From contig NC_134167.1 of assembly GCF_033958435.1 (NCBI RefSeq), positions 3,864,001 through 3,928,000 of the forward strand: a stretch of DNA of 64,000 bases, given 5' to 3'. The notes beneath the pieces are model-generated. The model searched no databases and had not been told where the DNA came from. It was given only the letters and a program-made list of their open reading frames with translations. This document shows, one piece after another, positions 47,201-57,100 of the stretch. The stretch comes from Carettochelys insculpta. Its lineage: Eukaryota; Chordata; Testudines; Carettochelyidae. How positions within the stretch are numbered: the stretch's first letter is position 1; the number at the start of each line of letters is the position of its first letter. Made by a program: the position numbers and the translations under genes.

Positions 47201-50200
47201 GGGACAGTAGTAGGGTCGGACCCGTGCTCCAGCCATGGCGTGCAGTTTTTGTGATGTGCACCACCAATAGGCACTGGTGAAAATTCTCTCACCTTAGCAC
47301 TGAATGCAGCATCTGTGTCCTCTGGCATGACAACCTCCTCTGTCTCTGGTACCTCTTCCCCCGGCTCAGCCACCCAGATGCGACTAGGGTGCCTCAAGGT
47401 CAGTGGCTGGGTGAGTGGGAATGTATCCAGCCAGCACAGGCGGACATCGTAGAATTCTCGGGGCAGTTGGATGCTGCAGTAGCGTCTCAGGATTTCAAGA
47501 GCATCACAGAAGGGGCTAGAGCCAGACAGAGACAGAGCCATTCGCAGTCTCAGCTAGATGGACCACTTTACCCCATTCGTGCCCAAAGTACTCACCTGTC
47601 CACAGCATAGCGTGCGAAGTAGACCCGGTATTGTGGAGGATCGTGGCGTGGCTTTTTCACTCCCCACGGTTCACCACCTTTCTGCTTCCGCTTCTTTGAA
47701 TCCAAATCATCCCTGTAACCAGAACAGTGCCTGTAAGTATAGCAAGAATGCTAAAGCTTTTCACAGTGCACAGTAACATCACTAGAAGAGGAAGTGAGAT
47801 CTGGGATTTTGCCCTGGGGCTGATATCCAGACTCTTGCAAAAGCAGTATGGGGCCTCTCTCCAGTGAGCTGAGGGAAACAAGGTAGGAAGCCAAGGGAAA
47901 GAGAAGGTTTCTGCCTCATTGTAGGGGGGACACCTTTCACAGTCCTTACCATCTGCCTGAGTCCTGCCTGCCCTTTGGGCCCCGACCAGGATATCTCCCA
48001 AGGTGGCCCAGATGTAGCGAAGGGGATGACTGGAAGAGGCTCATTGCTGGGGGAAACAAATACAAAGTCATTTCTATTCTACTCCAAAATCAGATTTCCC
48101 CTCTGGACTAACTACAGCTCAGCTCTGGTCTCATGGTAAAAGGAGGAATGGGGCTTATCCCAGAGTTTTCAAACAAAGCTGTCAGGCCTGAAAGTGCCCA
48201 CTGACAGAGGCAGGTCACCCCAAGAATCCCTGTAGTGCCAAGGTTCCTGTGTGTTAAGCATCAATACTCACGTTTCTGGGGAAAGAGAGGAGGGATCCTG
48301 TGAGGCTGGAACAGCAGCTGGGGTTGGGCTCCCAGGATGCCTTGCTTTTGGCCTAAGGATGCCACATGCAGGAGAGGGGTAGGAGCTTGCAGGAGAGGCT
48401 GTACAAGAAAGGGATGCAATACTCAGGCCAAGAACTTATCCTCACCCGGGCCTTGCCCCTCCAAGGATGCAAGGGCTCAGGAAGAGATTGTAGGGTACAG
48501 CAACTGTCACTATTAAGTGATACCTGATTGGACAATGTCTGGACTTTCATGGCATTCCACGGCACTGATTGGCTTGGATTGTAGACAGCCTTCACCAGCA
48601 CTTTCTCACCAATCTGAGGTAACCGGCCCTTTACCACACTACAGCAAAACAAAAAATCAGCAAGGCACTGCCTGTGTCTTAACAGAACCCAGGACTCCCC
48701 TCCTAGGCTCCAGGAAAGAACCCTGCCCCCAAAAGCAAATTAACAGAGTCCAGAGCCACCTCTCCTCAGGGGAGAGAAGAGCCCTTGCACACACAGAGCA
48801 GCTCTCATCTTACCTCAGCTGGAAGAAGACCTCTTCATCCACCACCCCAAAGTAGTCATGCAGGCTGGTGACAATGCCTGTGAAGACTCGCTGCTTCTCA
48901 CCCACCTGCAAGACAAAAAGTGGAGCTCACACACCACCTGCATGCACACTTCACTGCTCAGTAGCTATGGGGATTGAGGGAGGCAGGACCCCCATTCCTC
49001 CTGGCTCCCTCTCCCCCGGCTACCAGGTTCCCTTCCACCTCCTACCCCCAGCACTTACTCTCTCACACAAAGCCAGCAAACTGCATCCCCTCTGGGCCTC
49101 CCCTAGTAACCCCAGAACTGGGTACATCTAAACCTAAGTAGAGAAGAGCTACCTTTGAACACAGTGGCCAAAGGCTCTGTCAACACGAAGGGAAGCTTCA
49201 ATCCAAAGCTCATCTAAACCATGAACTTCTCCAACAAGAAGGGAGTTCGTGAGAGTGAACAGGACAGTAATCTATGAAGTACTGTTCTCACAAATGAACT
49301 GCACATAAGTATTGCTTTAGATTTCACTGCCATGCCAAAGTATATGCTGGCCAAAGCTACAGGCAATTCGTGCTGCCACAAGAGTGCCCCATCTAAAGTG
49401 ACTTTGCACTTGGGAGAATTAAGAATGCATTGGCTTGGGGACACAATTTCTATGCTGGTCTCTCCAGAAAGTGAGAGTTCTTGATGAAACACCAGCTTCT
49501 ACTGATCAGCCCCAGAAGAGTCCTAAACATACCTGCAGGTGCCGTGCATTCTGGATAATATCTGCTGAGACAGGAGGGTTTAACAGATGGCCAGGTGGAG
49601 GTCCCAATAAGGAGGTTGTGTGTGTCCCTAGAAGAGGAAGGGGGGAGAGATTAATCCTAGAAAAAACTCTGAGGTCAAAAACAGACCTAGATACTTCCAC
49701 CCCCAGCAAGAAAGACACACCTTGGGGCCTCCACTCAGCAGTTGCTCCAGTCAGACATACTCAAATGGAAAAACTGTTAGGCAGGCAAAGCAGGAGAAAC
49801 AATAGCCTGCAATTAGCTGCCCAGTTTTGCACTAAGCCTTCCCCTCCCAAGAGCTAAAACTGCTTATAGTCTTGCTTGTTTCACCTTTCTGGTGCTTGTC
49901 AAAGCTATAAAAAACACAGGAGCTGTCTACCTACACACTCGTGAAGACAGTACCATAATCTACCATGCTTGAAAAAAAGTCATTTTAACAGCTAATAACA
50001 TCAATAATAAAAGTGAAAGTTTCTACACTGTTTAAGCTTTCTGTTTTATCTCTCTCTCTCTCACACACACACACACTTTTGCCACTGCCAAATAAATTTC
50101 TTAAGCATTAGCAGACATTATGTGCCCTGGACCATGAAAATACTATTTTTATATGCTTAGTAATAAGTTACAGATATTTTAACAGATTCCAGACCAACTA

Positions 50201-51002
50201 GAATATTAAAGGAGCTGCCCTGTTCACTGTTCTCTGACCCTCCCAGAAGTAATTCATCACAACAGAAATCATTTGTCTCAAAGCACTTCATACAATGTAG
50301 TACACATGTATACACACACACTTCTCTGGTGAAAGTTTTAAACCCCCATCAACAAACAGAAGCCATGCAATAATTTACAATGGGAAACACGGCAGCCCAA
50401 CTATACAGGACTGAAAGAGCAGGGGAAGGCTTTAAAGAAGCCAAAATTGATTCCCTCCCCTCCTCACATGATTATGCTGTCTATTATTTGGCTTTTACCC
50501 TACACTCCAGAGACAGATGCATTTCAGTGCTGTTCTCTGGAGAGGTTTCAAGCCACGGATATTAACTGTAAAGCCCAGGCCAAAGAGACCCTGCTTCCAG
50601 CATACTAGGGGAAGAGCGGAGCGAAGCTTCCTCCTTTAATTGGTTAACAAGTTAAATGGTAGGTTAGCCAGCCAATTAACCTCACTAGAAGAAGAGCCAA
50701 TCCTTGATAGTCAACAGGAAAGCACTAAGATCTTAGCCTTGCGTGACTTTAGTTAGTAAAGCAGTTTGGGATGAAAGGCACCCTGTGTCTTTAATATTAA
50801 CCAACAAGCACCCAGTAATTCACAAGCTCCCTGTGGGAGAGGCCCTTATTGTACCCAGGAAAAGCAGTGGAAGGCTCCTCACTTGGGCCATGTACACTCA
50901 GGCTGGGCTACTGGGAAACATCGCAGCTGGCTGACCTGAGAATGGCCTTGCTCCTTGCAGGTTGCCGGCTCGCAGCGGCTTCTGGCGCTTGAACTGGGCC
51001 AT
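44235..51002 (-). CDS. CCAR2: Cell cycle and apoptosis regulator 2 (DBC1), complete coding region
   Basis: CCAR2/DBC1 is a nuclear protein that inhibits SIRT1, binds HDAC3, and joins ZNF326 in the DBIRD complex linking RNA polymerase II elongation to splicing. Nineteen coding exons join in phase to about 933 codons (human 923). In order I see an S1-like segment (about residues 58-116, VFTGIVTSLHDYFGVVDEEV), a KKRKQK nuclear signal (204-209), a leucine-rich stretch (about 240-266), the degenerate Nudix-like region (about 340-470), a Glu-rich tract (about 558-599), an inactive EF-hand-like segment (about 709-740) and a C-terminal coiled coil (about 820-918). An in-frame TAG sits directly before the ATG, which fixes the start. 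Relative to the human protein as I remember it, about nine residues are inserted near 500. The promoter is a CpG island. BIN3 converges on it; C8orf58 lies upstream in tandem. Confidence 0.97.
44385..44590 (-). CDS. CCAR2: CCAR2 coding exon 18 (coiled coil)
   Basis: Starts EAHLRFSATESTNKGLTTEL and ends PLQLEIQKIVEK before gtaggc. Leu/Glu/Lys heptads give the C-terminal coiled coil. Confidence 0.95.
44645..44670. repeat. CCAR2: (TC)n(C)n simple repeat in a CCAR2 intron
   Basis: TCTC units followed by about ten C, directly beside coding exon 17. On the transcribed strand this reads (G)n(GA)n, just past the donor. Confidence 0.85.
44685..44882 (-). CDS. CCAR2: CCAR2 coding exon 17
   Basis: Two bases complete Gly, then NLALLPASNTLPEVCAQPKA, ending KIHTLEVKL plus one base before gtgagt. 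The coiled coil begins in its second half. Confidence 0.94.
44963..45218 (-). CDS. CCAR2: CCAR2 coding exon 16 (EF-hand-like segment)
   Basis: Starts PKELDPSAVLPLDALLAFIY and ends VPQEGLL plus one base before gtaggt. FDLNFCGYLHRRDLEKIL is the EF-hand-like part and lacks a full calcium loop. The acceptor is a CAGCAG tandem, so the exon may start at 45221 with one extra Gln. Confidence 0.94.
45301..45380 (-). CDS. CCAR2: CCAR2 coding exon 15
   Basis: Reads VKLEDAEVRSIASNQSEMEF and ends SSLHDM before gtcagt; nearly identical to human here. Confidence 0.95.
45428..45450. repeat. CCAR2: (AC)n simple repeat in a CCAR2 intron
   Basis: CGCACACACACACACACAC between coding exons 14 and 15. Confidence 0.85.
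45468..45684 (-). CDS. CCAR2: CCAR2 coding exon 14
   Basis: Starts THQDQEEVALVAESVEAAEQ and ends LLLLREDEEDDF plus one base before gtaagt. It is an acidic low-complexity linker whose closing LLLLRED block is conserved. Confidence 0.93.
45765..45977 (-). CDS. CCAR2: CCAR2 coding exon 13 (Glu-rich tract)
   Basis: Starts VAVVAELFQEMLQRDFGYKL, then turns into runs of glutamate from GAG repeats, ending EPREQEPVQ before gtatat. The first part matches the conserved human LFLEMLQRDFGY block. Confidence 0.94.
46059..46247 (-). CDS. CCAR2: CCAR2 coding exon 12
   Basis: Starts EVEAPKQDAADPVPEPEAPT and ends RREKISFE before gtaggt. Between conserved CV and NLSL it has about nine residues (MQGGQWSCS) that I do not recall in the human protein. 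Confidence 0.92.
46341..46524 (-). CDS. CCAR2: CCAR2 coding exon 11 (Nudix-like part)
   Basis: Starts FRFAEFRYLQQGDPLQRETV, contains SLEEWEAMCQQKA and ends EEKGEM before gtgagt. It continues the Nudix-like domain and runs into a Pro/Glu linker. Confidence 0.95.
46825..46988 (-). CDS. CCAR2: CCAR2 coding exon 10 (Nudix-like part)
   Basis: Starts FLLGRKEDEAVLIGGAWSPS and ends LDLSACTK plus TG before gtgagt. It belongs to the catalytically inactive Nudix-like domain. Confidence 0.95.
47082..47195 (-). CDS. CCAR2: CCAR2 coding exon 9
   Basis: Starts VMLLSSPGLEEFYRHCLLYI and ends EHPTKQIK before gtcaga, in phase 0 on both sides. It matches the human SSPGLEELYR region. Confidence 0.95.
47293..47515 (-). 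CDS. CCAR2: CCAR2 coding exon 8
   Basis: Starts PFCDALEILRRYCSIQLPRE and ends DAAFSAK before gtgaga. It includes the leucine-rich segment and the conserved HPSRI motif. Confidence 0.95.
47596..47712 (-). CDS. CCAR2: CCAR2 coding exon 7 (nuclear localisation signal)
   Basis: One base completes Trp, then DDLDSKKRKQKGGEPWGVKK, ending FARYAVD plus AG before gtgagt. The basic cluster KKRKQK is the likely nuclear localisation signal. Confidence 0.95.
47950..48046 (-). CDS. CCAR2: CCAR2 coding exon 6
   Basis: Two bases complete Pro, then MSLFQSSPSLHLGHLGRYPG, ending RQDSGR plus TG before gtaagg. It is an RG-rich linker before the nuclear signal. Confidence 0.93.
48272..48398 (-). CDS. CCAR2: CCAR2 coding exon 5
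   Basis: Starts PLLQAPTPLLHVASLGQKQG and ends RIPPLFPQK plus one base before gtgagt. The GQKQGILGAQPQL block is conserved with human. Confidence 0.95.
48524..48638 (-). CDS. CCAR2: CCAR2 coding exon 4
   Basis: Reads VVKGRLPQIGEKVLVKAVYN and ends VQTLSNQ before gtatca. It completes the S1-like segment. Confidence 0.95.
48814..48905 (-). CDS. CCAR2: CCAR2 coding exon 3 (S1-like part)
   Basis: Starts VGEKQRVFTGIVTSLHDYFG and ends EEVFFQL plus AG before gtaaga. This is the first half of the S1-like fold thought to bind nucleic acid. Confidence 0.95.
48906..49532 (-). other. CCAR2: CCAR2 intron between coding exons 2 and 3
   Basis: 627 bp of unique-looking sequence; I see nothing else in it. 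The remaining introns downstream of 48.9 kb are 300 bp or less, except where listed. Confidence 0.75.
49533..49627 (-). CDS. CCAR2: CCAR2 coding exon 2
   Basis: In phase with the preceding exon, reading THTTSLLGPPPGHLLNPPVS and ending NARHLQ before gtatgt. It matches the human STSLLGPPPG region. Confidence 0.95.
49628..50935 (-). other. CCAR2: CCAR2 intron between coding exons 1 and 2
   Basis: 1.3-kb intron, AT-richer than its flanks, with a (TC)n(AC)n microsatellite at 50050-50076. No other gene signal was seen. Confidence 0.75.
50050..50076. repeat. (TC)n(AC)n microsatellite
   Basis: TCTCTCTCTCTC followed by ACACACACACACAC in the first coding intron of CCAR2. Confidence 0.85.
50936..51002 (-). 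CDS. CCAR2: CCAR2 first coding exon
   Basis: ATG at 51002-51000 opens MAQFKRQKPLRAGNLQGARP and the exon ends with FS plus one base before the donor gtcagc. The codon directly before the ATG is TAG in the same frame. The exon also carries about 25 nt of 5' UTR to an acceptor at about 51028. Confidence 0.95.
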
Positions 51003-51019
51003 CTATGACGCGCTGGTGG

Positions 51020-52020
51020 TTCCGCTGCTGTAGGGGAGAAAGACAGACAGGCAGGCAAAGGGCTGCCGCGTTACAAGCAGCCCAGCACGGACTGAGGCAA
51101 GGCCCGCGGCCGAGGACTTTCCTCGGAGAGCGGCCACAGAGCCCAGCTCCCAAGCTGCACCCCCCGGCCCAGCTCATGCGGTCGCATCACCCCCCCGAGG
51201 CTTCCCTGGACCAGCCTCCCCCCAGGGCCTGCGCAGCCCGAGGCCGGGCCGGACGTTACCGGGAGAGGAGGCGGCGCAGCTGCCCCGCCGCCAGGCGCGG
51301 AGAGCGCCGGGCCCAGGAGGACGCACACCAGCCCCCTCACCCTACAGATGGGGGGAGACGCCGCCGGCCCCCCTCACACCCCGCGTGGCGCCACCGGGGG
51401 AAAACCACCCGAGACCGGAACCGGAACCAACCTGCGGGCGGGGGCGGGGCAAGTCCGGGACATGCAGCGCCCGCAACACCGGGGACAAAGAGACCCGGAA
51501 ACGCTTCACCGGAAGGGACCGGCGGCCTCTTCCCAGCCCCCCGCGCACCGGAAGTGCTCCCGCCCGGGGCGGGACACAGGCGGGCAGCGGGCCGGAGCTG
51601 GTCGCACCGGGGCGGGGGCGCCGCCGCTGCGGTCCCTGCCCGTCTTGCTGCGGGGCAGGCGGCGCCCTCCCCGGGCCCCGCTAAGTCAGCTTGTACCGCG
51701 GAGCGCAGCCCGGCCCGCCCCGCCCAGCGCCGCACCCCCACACCCCCCCCGGGGCTCCTCGCCCCGGTCAGCGCCAGGAGTCACAGCAGCGGGGCCGGGG
51801 GCGCGAGCAGCCCCTGCACCACGCGCCCGCTCAGACCCCCTCCGCGCGCCGGGCGGGAGCTCACAGCCTTTTCCCCGGCGCGCGGCAGCTGGCCGCTCAG
51901 CGGCGTAGTACCCGCGGGGTAGCCGCCCGAGCCGGTGCTCTGCCCTGCTGCCGTGCGGGGTTGTGTTCCCCACAGCCGGAGTGCGGGGAGCTGCAGGGAG
52001 GATAACGACGACCTCGCTGC
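51020..52020 (-). promoter_or_regulatory. CCAR2: CpG island and likely CCAR2 promoter
   Basis: About 1 kb of very GC-rich, CpG-dense sequence starts at the first coding exon. CCGGAAGTG (ETS/GABP type) lies at 51548-51556, with a second CCGGAAGG near 51509. A good donor on the - strand (GCAG then GTTGGT, exon end at 51432) suggests a non-coding exon 1 of CCAR2 starting near 51.48-51.55 kb. Long open frames on both strands here reflect GC content, not genes. The start site itself is inferred. Confidence 0.75.
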
Positions 52021-53412
52021 CCTCCTGTGGCTCAGTTCAGAGTTCTCTTGTTGAGACAGATAAACCGTCCCCTCTGCCCAACCTCACCCCCGAGCAGAAC
52101 AGATAAGAGCGCTGGTTCCTTACAGAGGGAGGACGCACACGTAGACCCAGCTCTCTTCAAAAGCGGCAGCTAAGTTTTGAGGCAGAACCTATCAAGAACA
52201 AAGGCCAGTCCAAGTTTTCCCCATTGCATAGCATTGCTTATTGGAAAACAGGGTGGTGGGGAACTGCCGCGCTTCCACCGGGCTCAATTTCAGCCATCTG
52301 TCACAAAGGCCAGCCCCAGCAACTACAGAGCAGCAGTCCAAGGGGGGAGCAGGCTTCATTAGCAGCTGAAAAGCATTGGCAAGGGTTCTAGAAGTGCTAA
52401 ACAGCAGGTGTTACTCACTGATCCCAAACGGGAGTGGTTAAGAAACAGGAGCAACAGCAGGAATATAGCAGGAGGCAGTGCTAGGGTTGACCCTGCTCCA
52501 GGTACCCAACACATGGACAAGCATTACCAGCACAGGCATGACTGCATCTTCTCTTGATTCTTGTGCAGCTGTGCTGCATGCATTTATCACCCCTTCTGAA
52601 GAGATTCCTCATGAGGGACATCCATGCAGCCTAGATTGTGAGCTTACCTCCTGCCAGGGGAAGAGAGTTACTTTCCCTCTATGCAGGACACTGCCGATTG
52701 GTCCCCAGTGCCCCCTCACACACACACTGCTGCAGCCAGAAAACACAGCTAGGTCTCAAAGCCTTTGTGAGGGTGAAACAGGGTGGCCAGTTCACCTCTT
52801 TCCCTAGCAGAGGGACTGGCTTCATGCAATTCCTTAGTCCCACCTCTTACTTGCCACAGTACTGCCAGGCCAGGATCCTAGGGGTCCTGCATGGCACAGA
52901 GATAGCAAGAAGCTGCCAGGAAGACACACATACTGAGGAGTCCTATCATGCACAAAGGCCACCCCATTGGCCAACATGCTGCACCACAGCACTGTGAAAG
53001 TACTGCCCCATCTTTCACTGTGCAGGTCAGGGTGCAAATCTCAAAGGTCATTTAATTTTTTTTTATATATATTTTTTTAAAGTGTAACAATCCACCAGCT
53101 TCCCTGAGCACATCTCAGGCTGTGTAAGTACATTACATGTGGACACAAAACGAGCAGCTGCTAGGAGTGGTCCTCAATGTGGTCAGATGACTTGGTTCAC
53201 ATTCAGCAATGCCAGGGATTTCTCACGGCTTTCCAGAGACCCCAGAGCCAGGATCCCAGCCTAGGCAGGTGTCTGAACTGAACGGGAGCATGCCCCTTAC
53301 ATGCAGGTCAGCCCTGTAGGTCAGTTAAGGTCCAGAGGAGAAGAGCCACATCATCACTGCCCCTTGTCACCCCCTCTCCCACTGAGATCCTGATACCCAG
53401 AGCTGCCCACAG
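52021..53412. other. Region upstream of the CCAR2 promoter
   Basis: No gene seen. A T-rich/TA tract lies at about 53051-53080. TTTAAT at 53051-53056 reads ATTAAA on the - strand and could be the polyadenylation signal of C8orf58, giving a 3' UTR of about 0.95 kb. Confidence 0.5.
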
Positions 53413-53989
53413 TCACGAGAGGATGAGGTTGGTAGGAGTGTCCATTAGCAGTGCCCTGAGAGCACATCCAAGCTTCTGCAGCTGCACACAGCAAGCCAGG
53501 AAGTAGTCAGGTTTCAGCCAGACTGCTGAAGACAAAACACGCACCAGGACGTGATGGACCAGGTCATGGTCGGGGAAAGGGATGGGGCCATGGAAACAAA
53601 TGGCAGAGACTGCTAGGTCTAAGCCAACTTCCTTGAGGACCTGCCTCAATGGAGGAACATGCCTCCTATGCATGCTCACCACCAGGGGTCACAGGGAAAG
53701 CATGCACCCATGTTTATACATCTAAGTGGGCTTCATCCAAGGCTTCAGTGTCAGCGCTGTGCAGGAACAGAGGACAGAGCGTGTGTCCGTGCAGCCCCTT
53801 GCTGCCCTCCATTTCCATGGAGGGGACGGAAATCCAAATCAGCCTCACCGCAGCAGCCAAATGTGGGAAATCCCAGCCAGCATCACAGAGGCAGCAGAGG
53901 AGGGGCCCCTTCATGAAGAGCTTGGACTTCTCACGGCAGGGGAGGCTCAGCAGCAGCTGTAAACCCTTTGTCCCTCCAAAGGTTCCCAC
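53413..53989 (-). other. Two coding-looking open frames in the 3' flank of C8orf58
   Basis: On the - strand a frame from 53989 to about 53714 reads GLQLLLSLPCREKSKLFMKG and on to a TAA. A second frame, offset from it, runs from 53682 to 53413 and contains LDLAVSAICFHGPIPFPDHD and WLKPDYFLACCVQLQKLGCA. Both look more protein-like than their surroundings, with hydrophobic/charged alternation and many G/C third bases. I recognise no family. They may be chance frames in the 3' UTR, or one older gene broken by a frameshift. Confidence 0.3.
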
Positions 53990-54002
53990 AGCCGCTGGCT
54001 GT

Positions 54003-54105
54003 TCAGCGCACAGAGAGGGTTTTTGAGCGGTGTTTCTTCACCCCCAGTGTGGGCAGGAAGCTGCTCCTGGGGCGAGAGCCTGCCTTCTCCAGGGAAGCGT
54101 CCAGG
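54003..54105 (-). CDS. C8orf58: C8orf58 terminal coding exon
   Basis: Reads [20 protein letters not shown] and then [13 protein letters not shown] with TGA at 54003-54005. The closing KKxRxKxLSV matches the human C terminus and looks like a basic nuclear-type signal. Confidence 0.94.
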
Positions 54106-57100
54106 CTGCAAGGGAAGAACAGGCTGGCGGACACTACACACACACACACTGCCCTGTCAAATCCCGCAGCCGCCGGATCTGCCAGCAAGTCATGCCCACA
54201 GCCCTGTGGATGCCAGCCCTCCACTGCCACCCTATCACAAGCCCACAGAGGCCCTGAGAAACAGCTGTCCCCTTCAGTGCTCTCCCAGTCCCTGTTGCAA
54301 AGACAGCTGAAGAGCTGTTCCCAGGGCAGACTGCTTGGGAGCACTTCTCCAACTGCACCAGCAGAGGGCAGTGATTTCAACTTTCTTTTCCCCCTTGATA
54401 AGAACACCTCCCAGGTGCCCCTTGCATTGCCCCTCCCAGGGCAGGGCACCCAAACCCCAGCCAGAGCACCCCAAACCCAAAGACCGGGACTCCCAACCCC
54501 GGCCATATCCCCCTCCTGCCCTGCATGCTGGTGCTTTGCGATCTGGCCCTGCTGGGGTTTTGGGACAGGGGCCAATGGGGGCATTGTGCACCCTGACCTG
54601 CTCTGCCTGCCAGCCCAGTGCTGCTGCTGAGGAGCGGGGTCCGAGCACGGCGGCTTACTCCACTCTGCTGCCAGGGAGGGCTGAGCAGGGCAGGCCCCAC
54701 ACCCCAACCCCACTTCCCCAGCAGGCGCACCAGGGCCAGGGGGAGGGACACCCACTTGTCCCAGCCCAGAACCCCAGAAGAACTCATCTGCCGCTGTGGG
54801 AGAAGGAGCCCCCGGCATTGCCCACAAGCCACAGGCCTGGCTTAGAAAACCTGCCCTGCACTGCCAGTCCCCAGGGCTCAGTGAAGAGCAGGTGATGGAG
54901 TGACTTAACCCCTGGACCAGCTTCCCCAGTGGGGGGATTCTCCAGCACTGAAATGCTCCCAGACCAGATGGGTGGTTTTCTAAGAGATCTGCTCTGGGGG
55001 TCATGCCAGGGCCCTTCTGTGGCCTGTGCTGCGCCTGAGGCTGGCTGGTATCACCACAGTCCCGTCTGGCCTTGGAGTCTGTGCGCCAGAGCCACTTGTT
55101 AGCACCCTCCACAGAGAGGCCAAGGATCACGACAGCCCCTATTGGGCTCTCCCCTGCAGCGTGAACAGCACAGAGAGGAGCTTGTCCTGTCTGCTCAGGC
55201 TGCCCCCGGGCTGGGGTGCAGGTCTGCCAGGCTGCCCCGGCTGTCTCGCCCCAAGGAGCTGCTCTCCCACTTTCAGGCCAGGAAGCCTTACCTGTAGGGT
55301 CGGCTGTCGCCAGCGGACTCCCGCAATGGAGACAGCTCGCTAGGCCGGAGGGACTTCCTGGTGAGCCTGTCGATTAGCACTCCGACCTTCCCCCAGTGCA
55401 AGCGGTCATGCTGCAAGGGAGAGAGATGGCAGCGGAGAAGGGAGGAGCAGGGGTGTGCCAGAGATACCCCTACCCCCTTCTTGGCAGAAAGAAGGGCTCT
55501 CTCCCCAGGGCAGGACCCCAGCTCCTCCCCAGCACAGGGCAGAGCTGTGTCCGCACTCCTAGGGAAAGTCCTCGGCCATGTGACCGGGAAGCAGAGCTGG
55601 CGTCTCCTGGCCCAGCACAGGAAAAGAAGGTTAACAGAACGAGATGCACAGACAGGCCTTCCATGCAGCGGGACAAGGCACCTGGAACTCCTGGGGGATG
55701 ACCCTTGCACGTCCCCAGCCCCATTCACCAAGGCACAAAACCTACCCTGAGTCTGAGGCTCGGCGGGAGGGTACGGGCTCCCCAGTCGGACTGGTCCAGA
55801 AGGGTGGAGGAGCTGACACAATGCACGGCTGTCTTCCTGCAGCGGGCTGGCTCACTCTCTGCAAGGACAAGGGAGCTGCTGAGTTAAAGTGACCCGCCCA
55901 GCTGCAGACCCAGGGAGAGCACTCAGGCCAATTGGCATGAGGGATGGCACCACAGGGCCAGGTCCTGGGCTCCCACCCACTCGAGTGTCAGCCATCCTTC
56001 ACCAGGCTTCATTTCCAGCCCAGGTCTTCCCAATGCCAGACACCCTGTGCTCCGCACTTGCTGGGGGGATGGGGGATAGACTCCTGTTCTAAGATGTTGC
56101 CCTCCCCAGGCTCGCAGGCACTGCTATCAGCTGGCCAGTGGGGAAACAGAGAGCTCCTGACAGACTGGGGCGAGGGAGGGGTGTCCCTAAGGAATGAGCC
56201 AGCCCAGCAGGGACATTCAATTTGCACCACATGGGTCCTGCTAATTTCATAGAATCATAGAACACTAGGACTGGAAGGGACCTCAAGAGGCCATCAAGTC
56301 CAGTCCCCTGCCCCAATGGCAGGAACAAGTCCTGTCTAGACTATCCCTGACAGACACTTATCTAACCTGTTCTTAACTATCTCCAGAGATGGAGATTCCA
56401 CAACCTCCCTTGGCAATTTATTCCAGGATTTGACCACCCTGACAATTAGGAACTTTTTCCTAATGTCCAACCTAAACCTCCCTTGCTGCAGTTTAAGTCC
56501 ATTGCCTCTTGTTCTATCCTCAGAGGCCAAGAAAGAACAAGTTTTCTCCCTCCTCCCTATGACACCCTTTTAGACACCTGAAAATCACTATCATGTCCCC
56601 CTCCTCTCCTCTCCTCTCCTATCCCCCTCAATCTTCTCCTTTTCCAAACTAAACAAGCCCAGTTCTTTCAGCCTTCCTTCATAGGTCATGCTCTCTAGCT
56701 CATTCTTGTTGCTCTTTTCTGGACCCTCTCTAATTTCTCCACATCTTTCTTGAACTGTGGTGCCCAGAACCGGACGCAGTACTCCAGCTGAGGCCTAACC
56801 AGAGCAGAGTAGAGCAGAAGAATGACTCATTGTGTCTTGCACACAACACACCTGTCAATGCATCCCAGAATCATGTTTGCTTTTTTTTTTTTGCACCAGC
56901 ATCACACTGTTGACTCATGCTTAGCATGTGGTCCACTATAACCCCCAGATCCCTTTCTGCCATACTCCTTCCTAGACAGTCGCTTCCCATTCTGTATGTG
57001 TGAAACTGATTGTTCCTTCCTAAGTGGAGCACTTTGCATTTGTCTTTATTTCAGAGATGTGGGATATGGAGAGGTTCTGGCTCTCCCTTCTCCCTCCCCC

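Noticed and set aside
51005..51922. 305-codon open frame on the + strand across the CCAR2 CpG island
   Set aside because: Pro/Arg/Ala/Gly-rich composition is the usual result of GC-rich sequence without stops; it overlaps the CCAR2 first exon and promoter in antisense.
54003..55130. 375-codon continuous frame ending C8orf58
   Set aside because: Only the last 34 codons, including the stop, are exon. The upstream part is intron that happens to lack stops; a strong acceptor at 54106 and phase agreement with 55292 support splicing.
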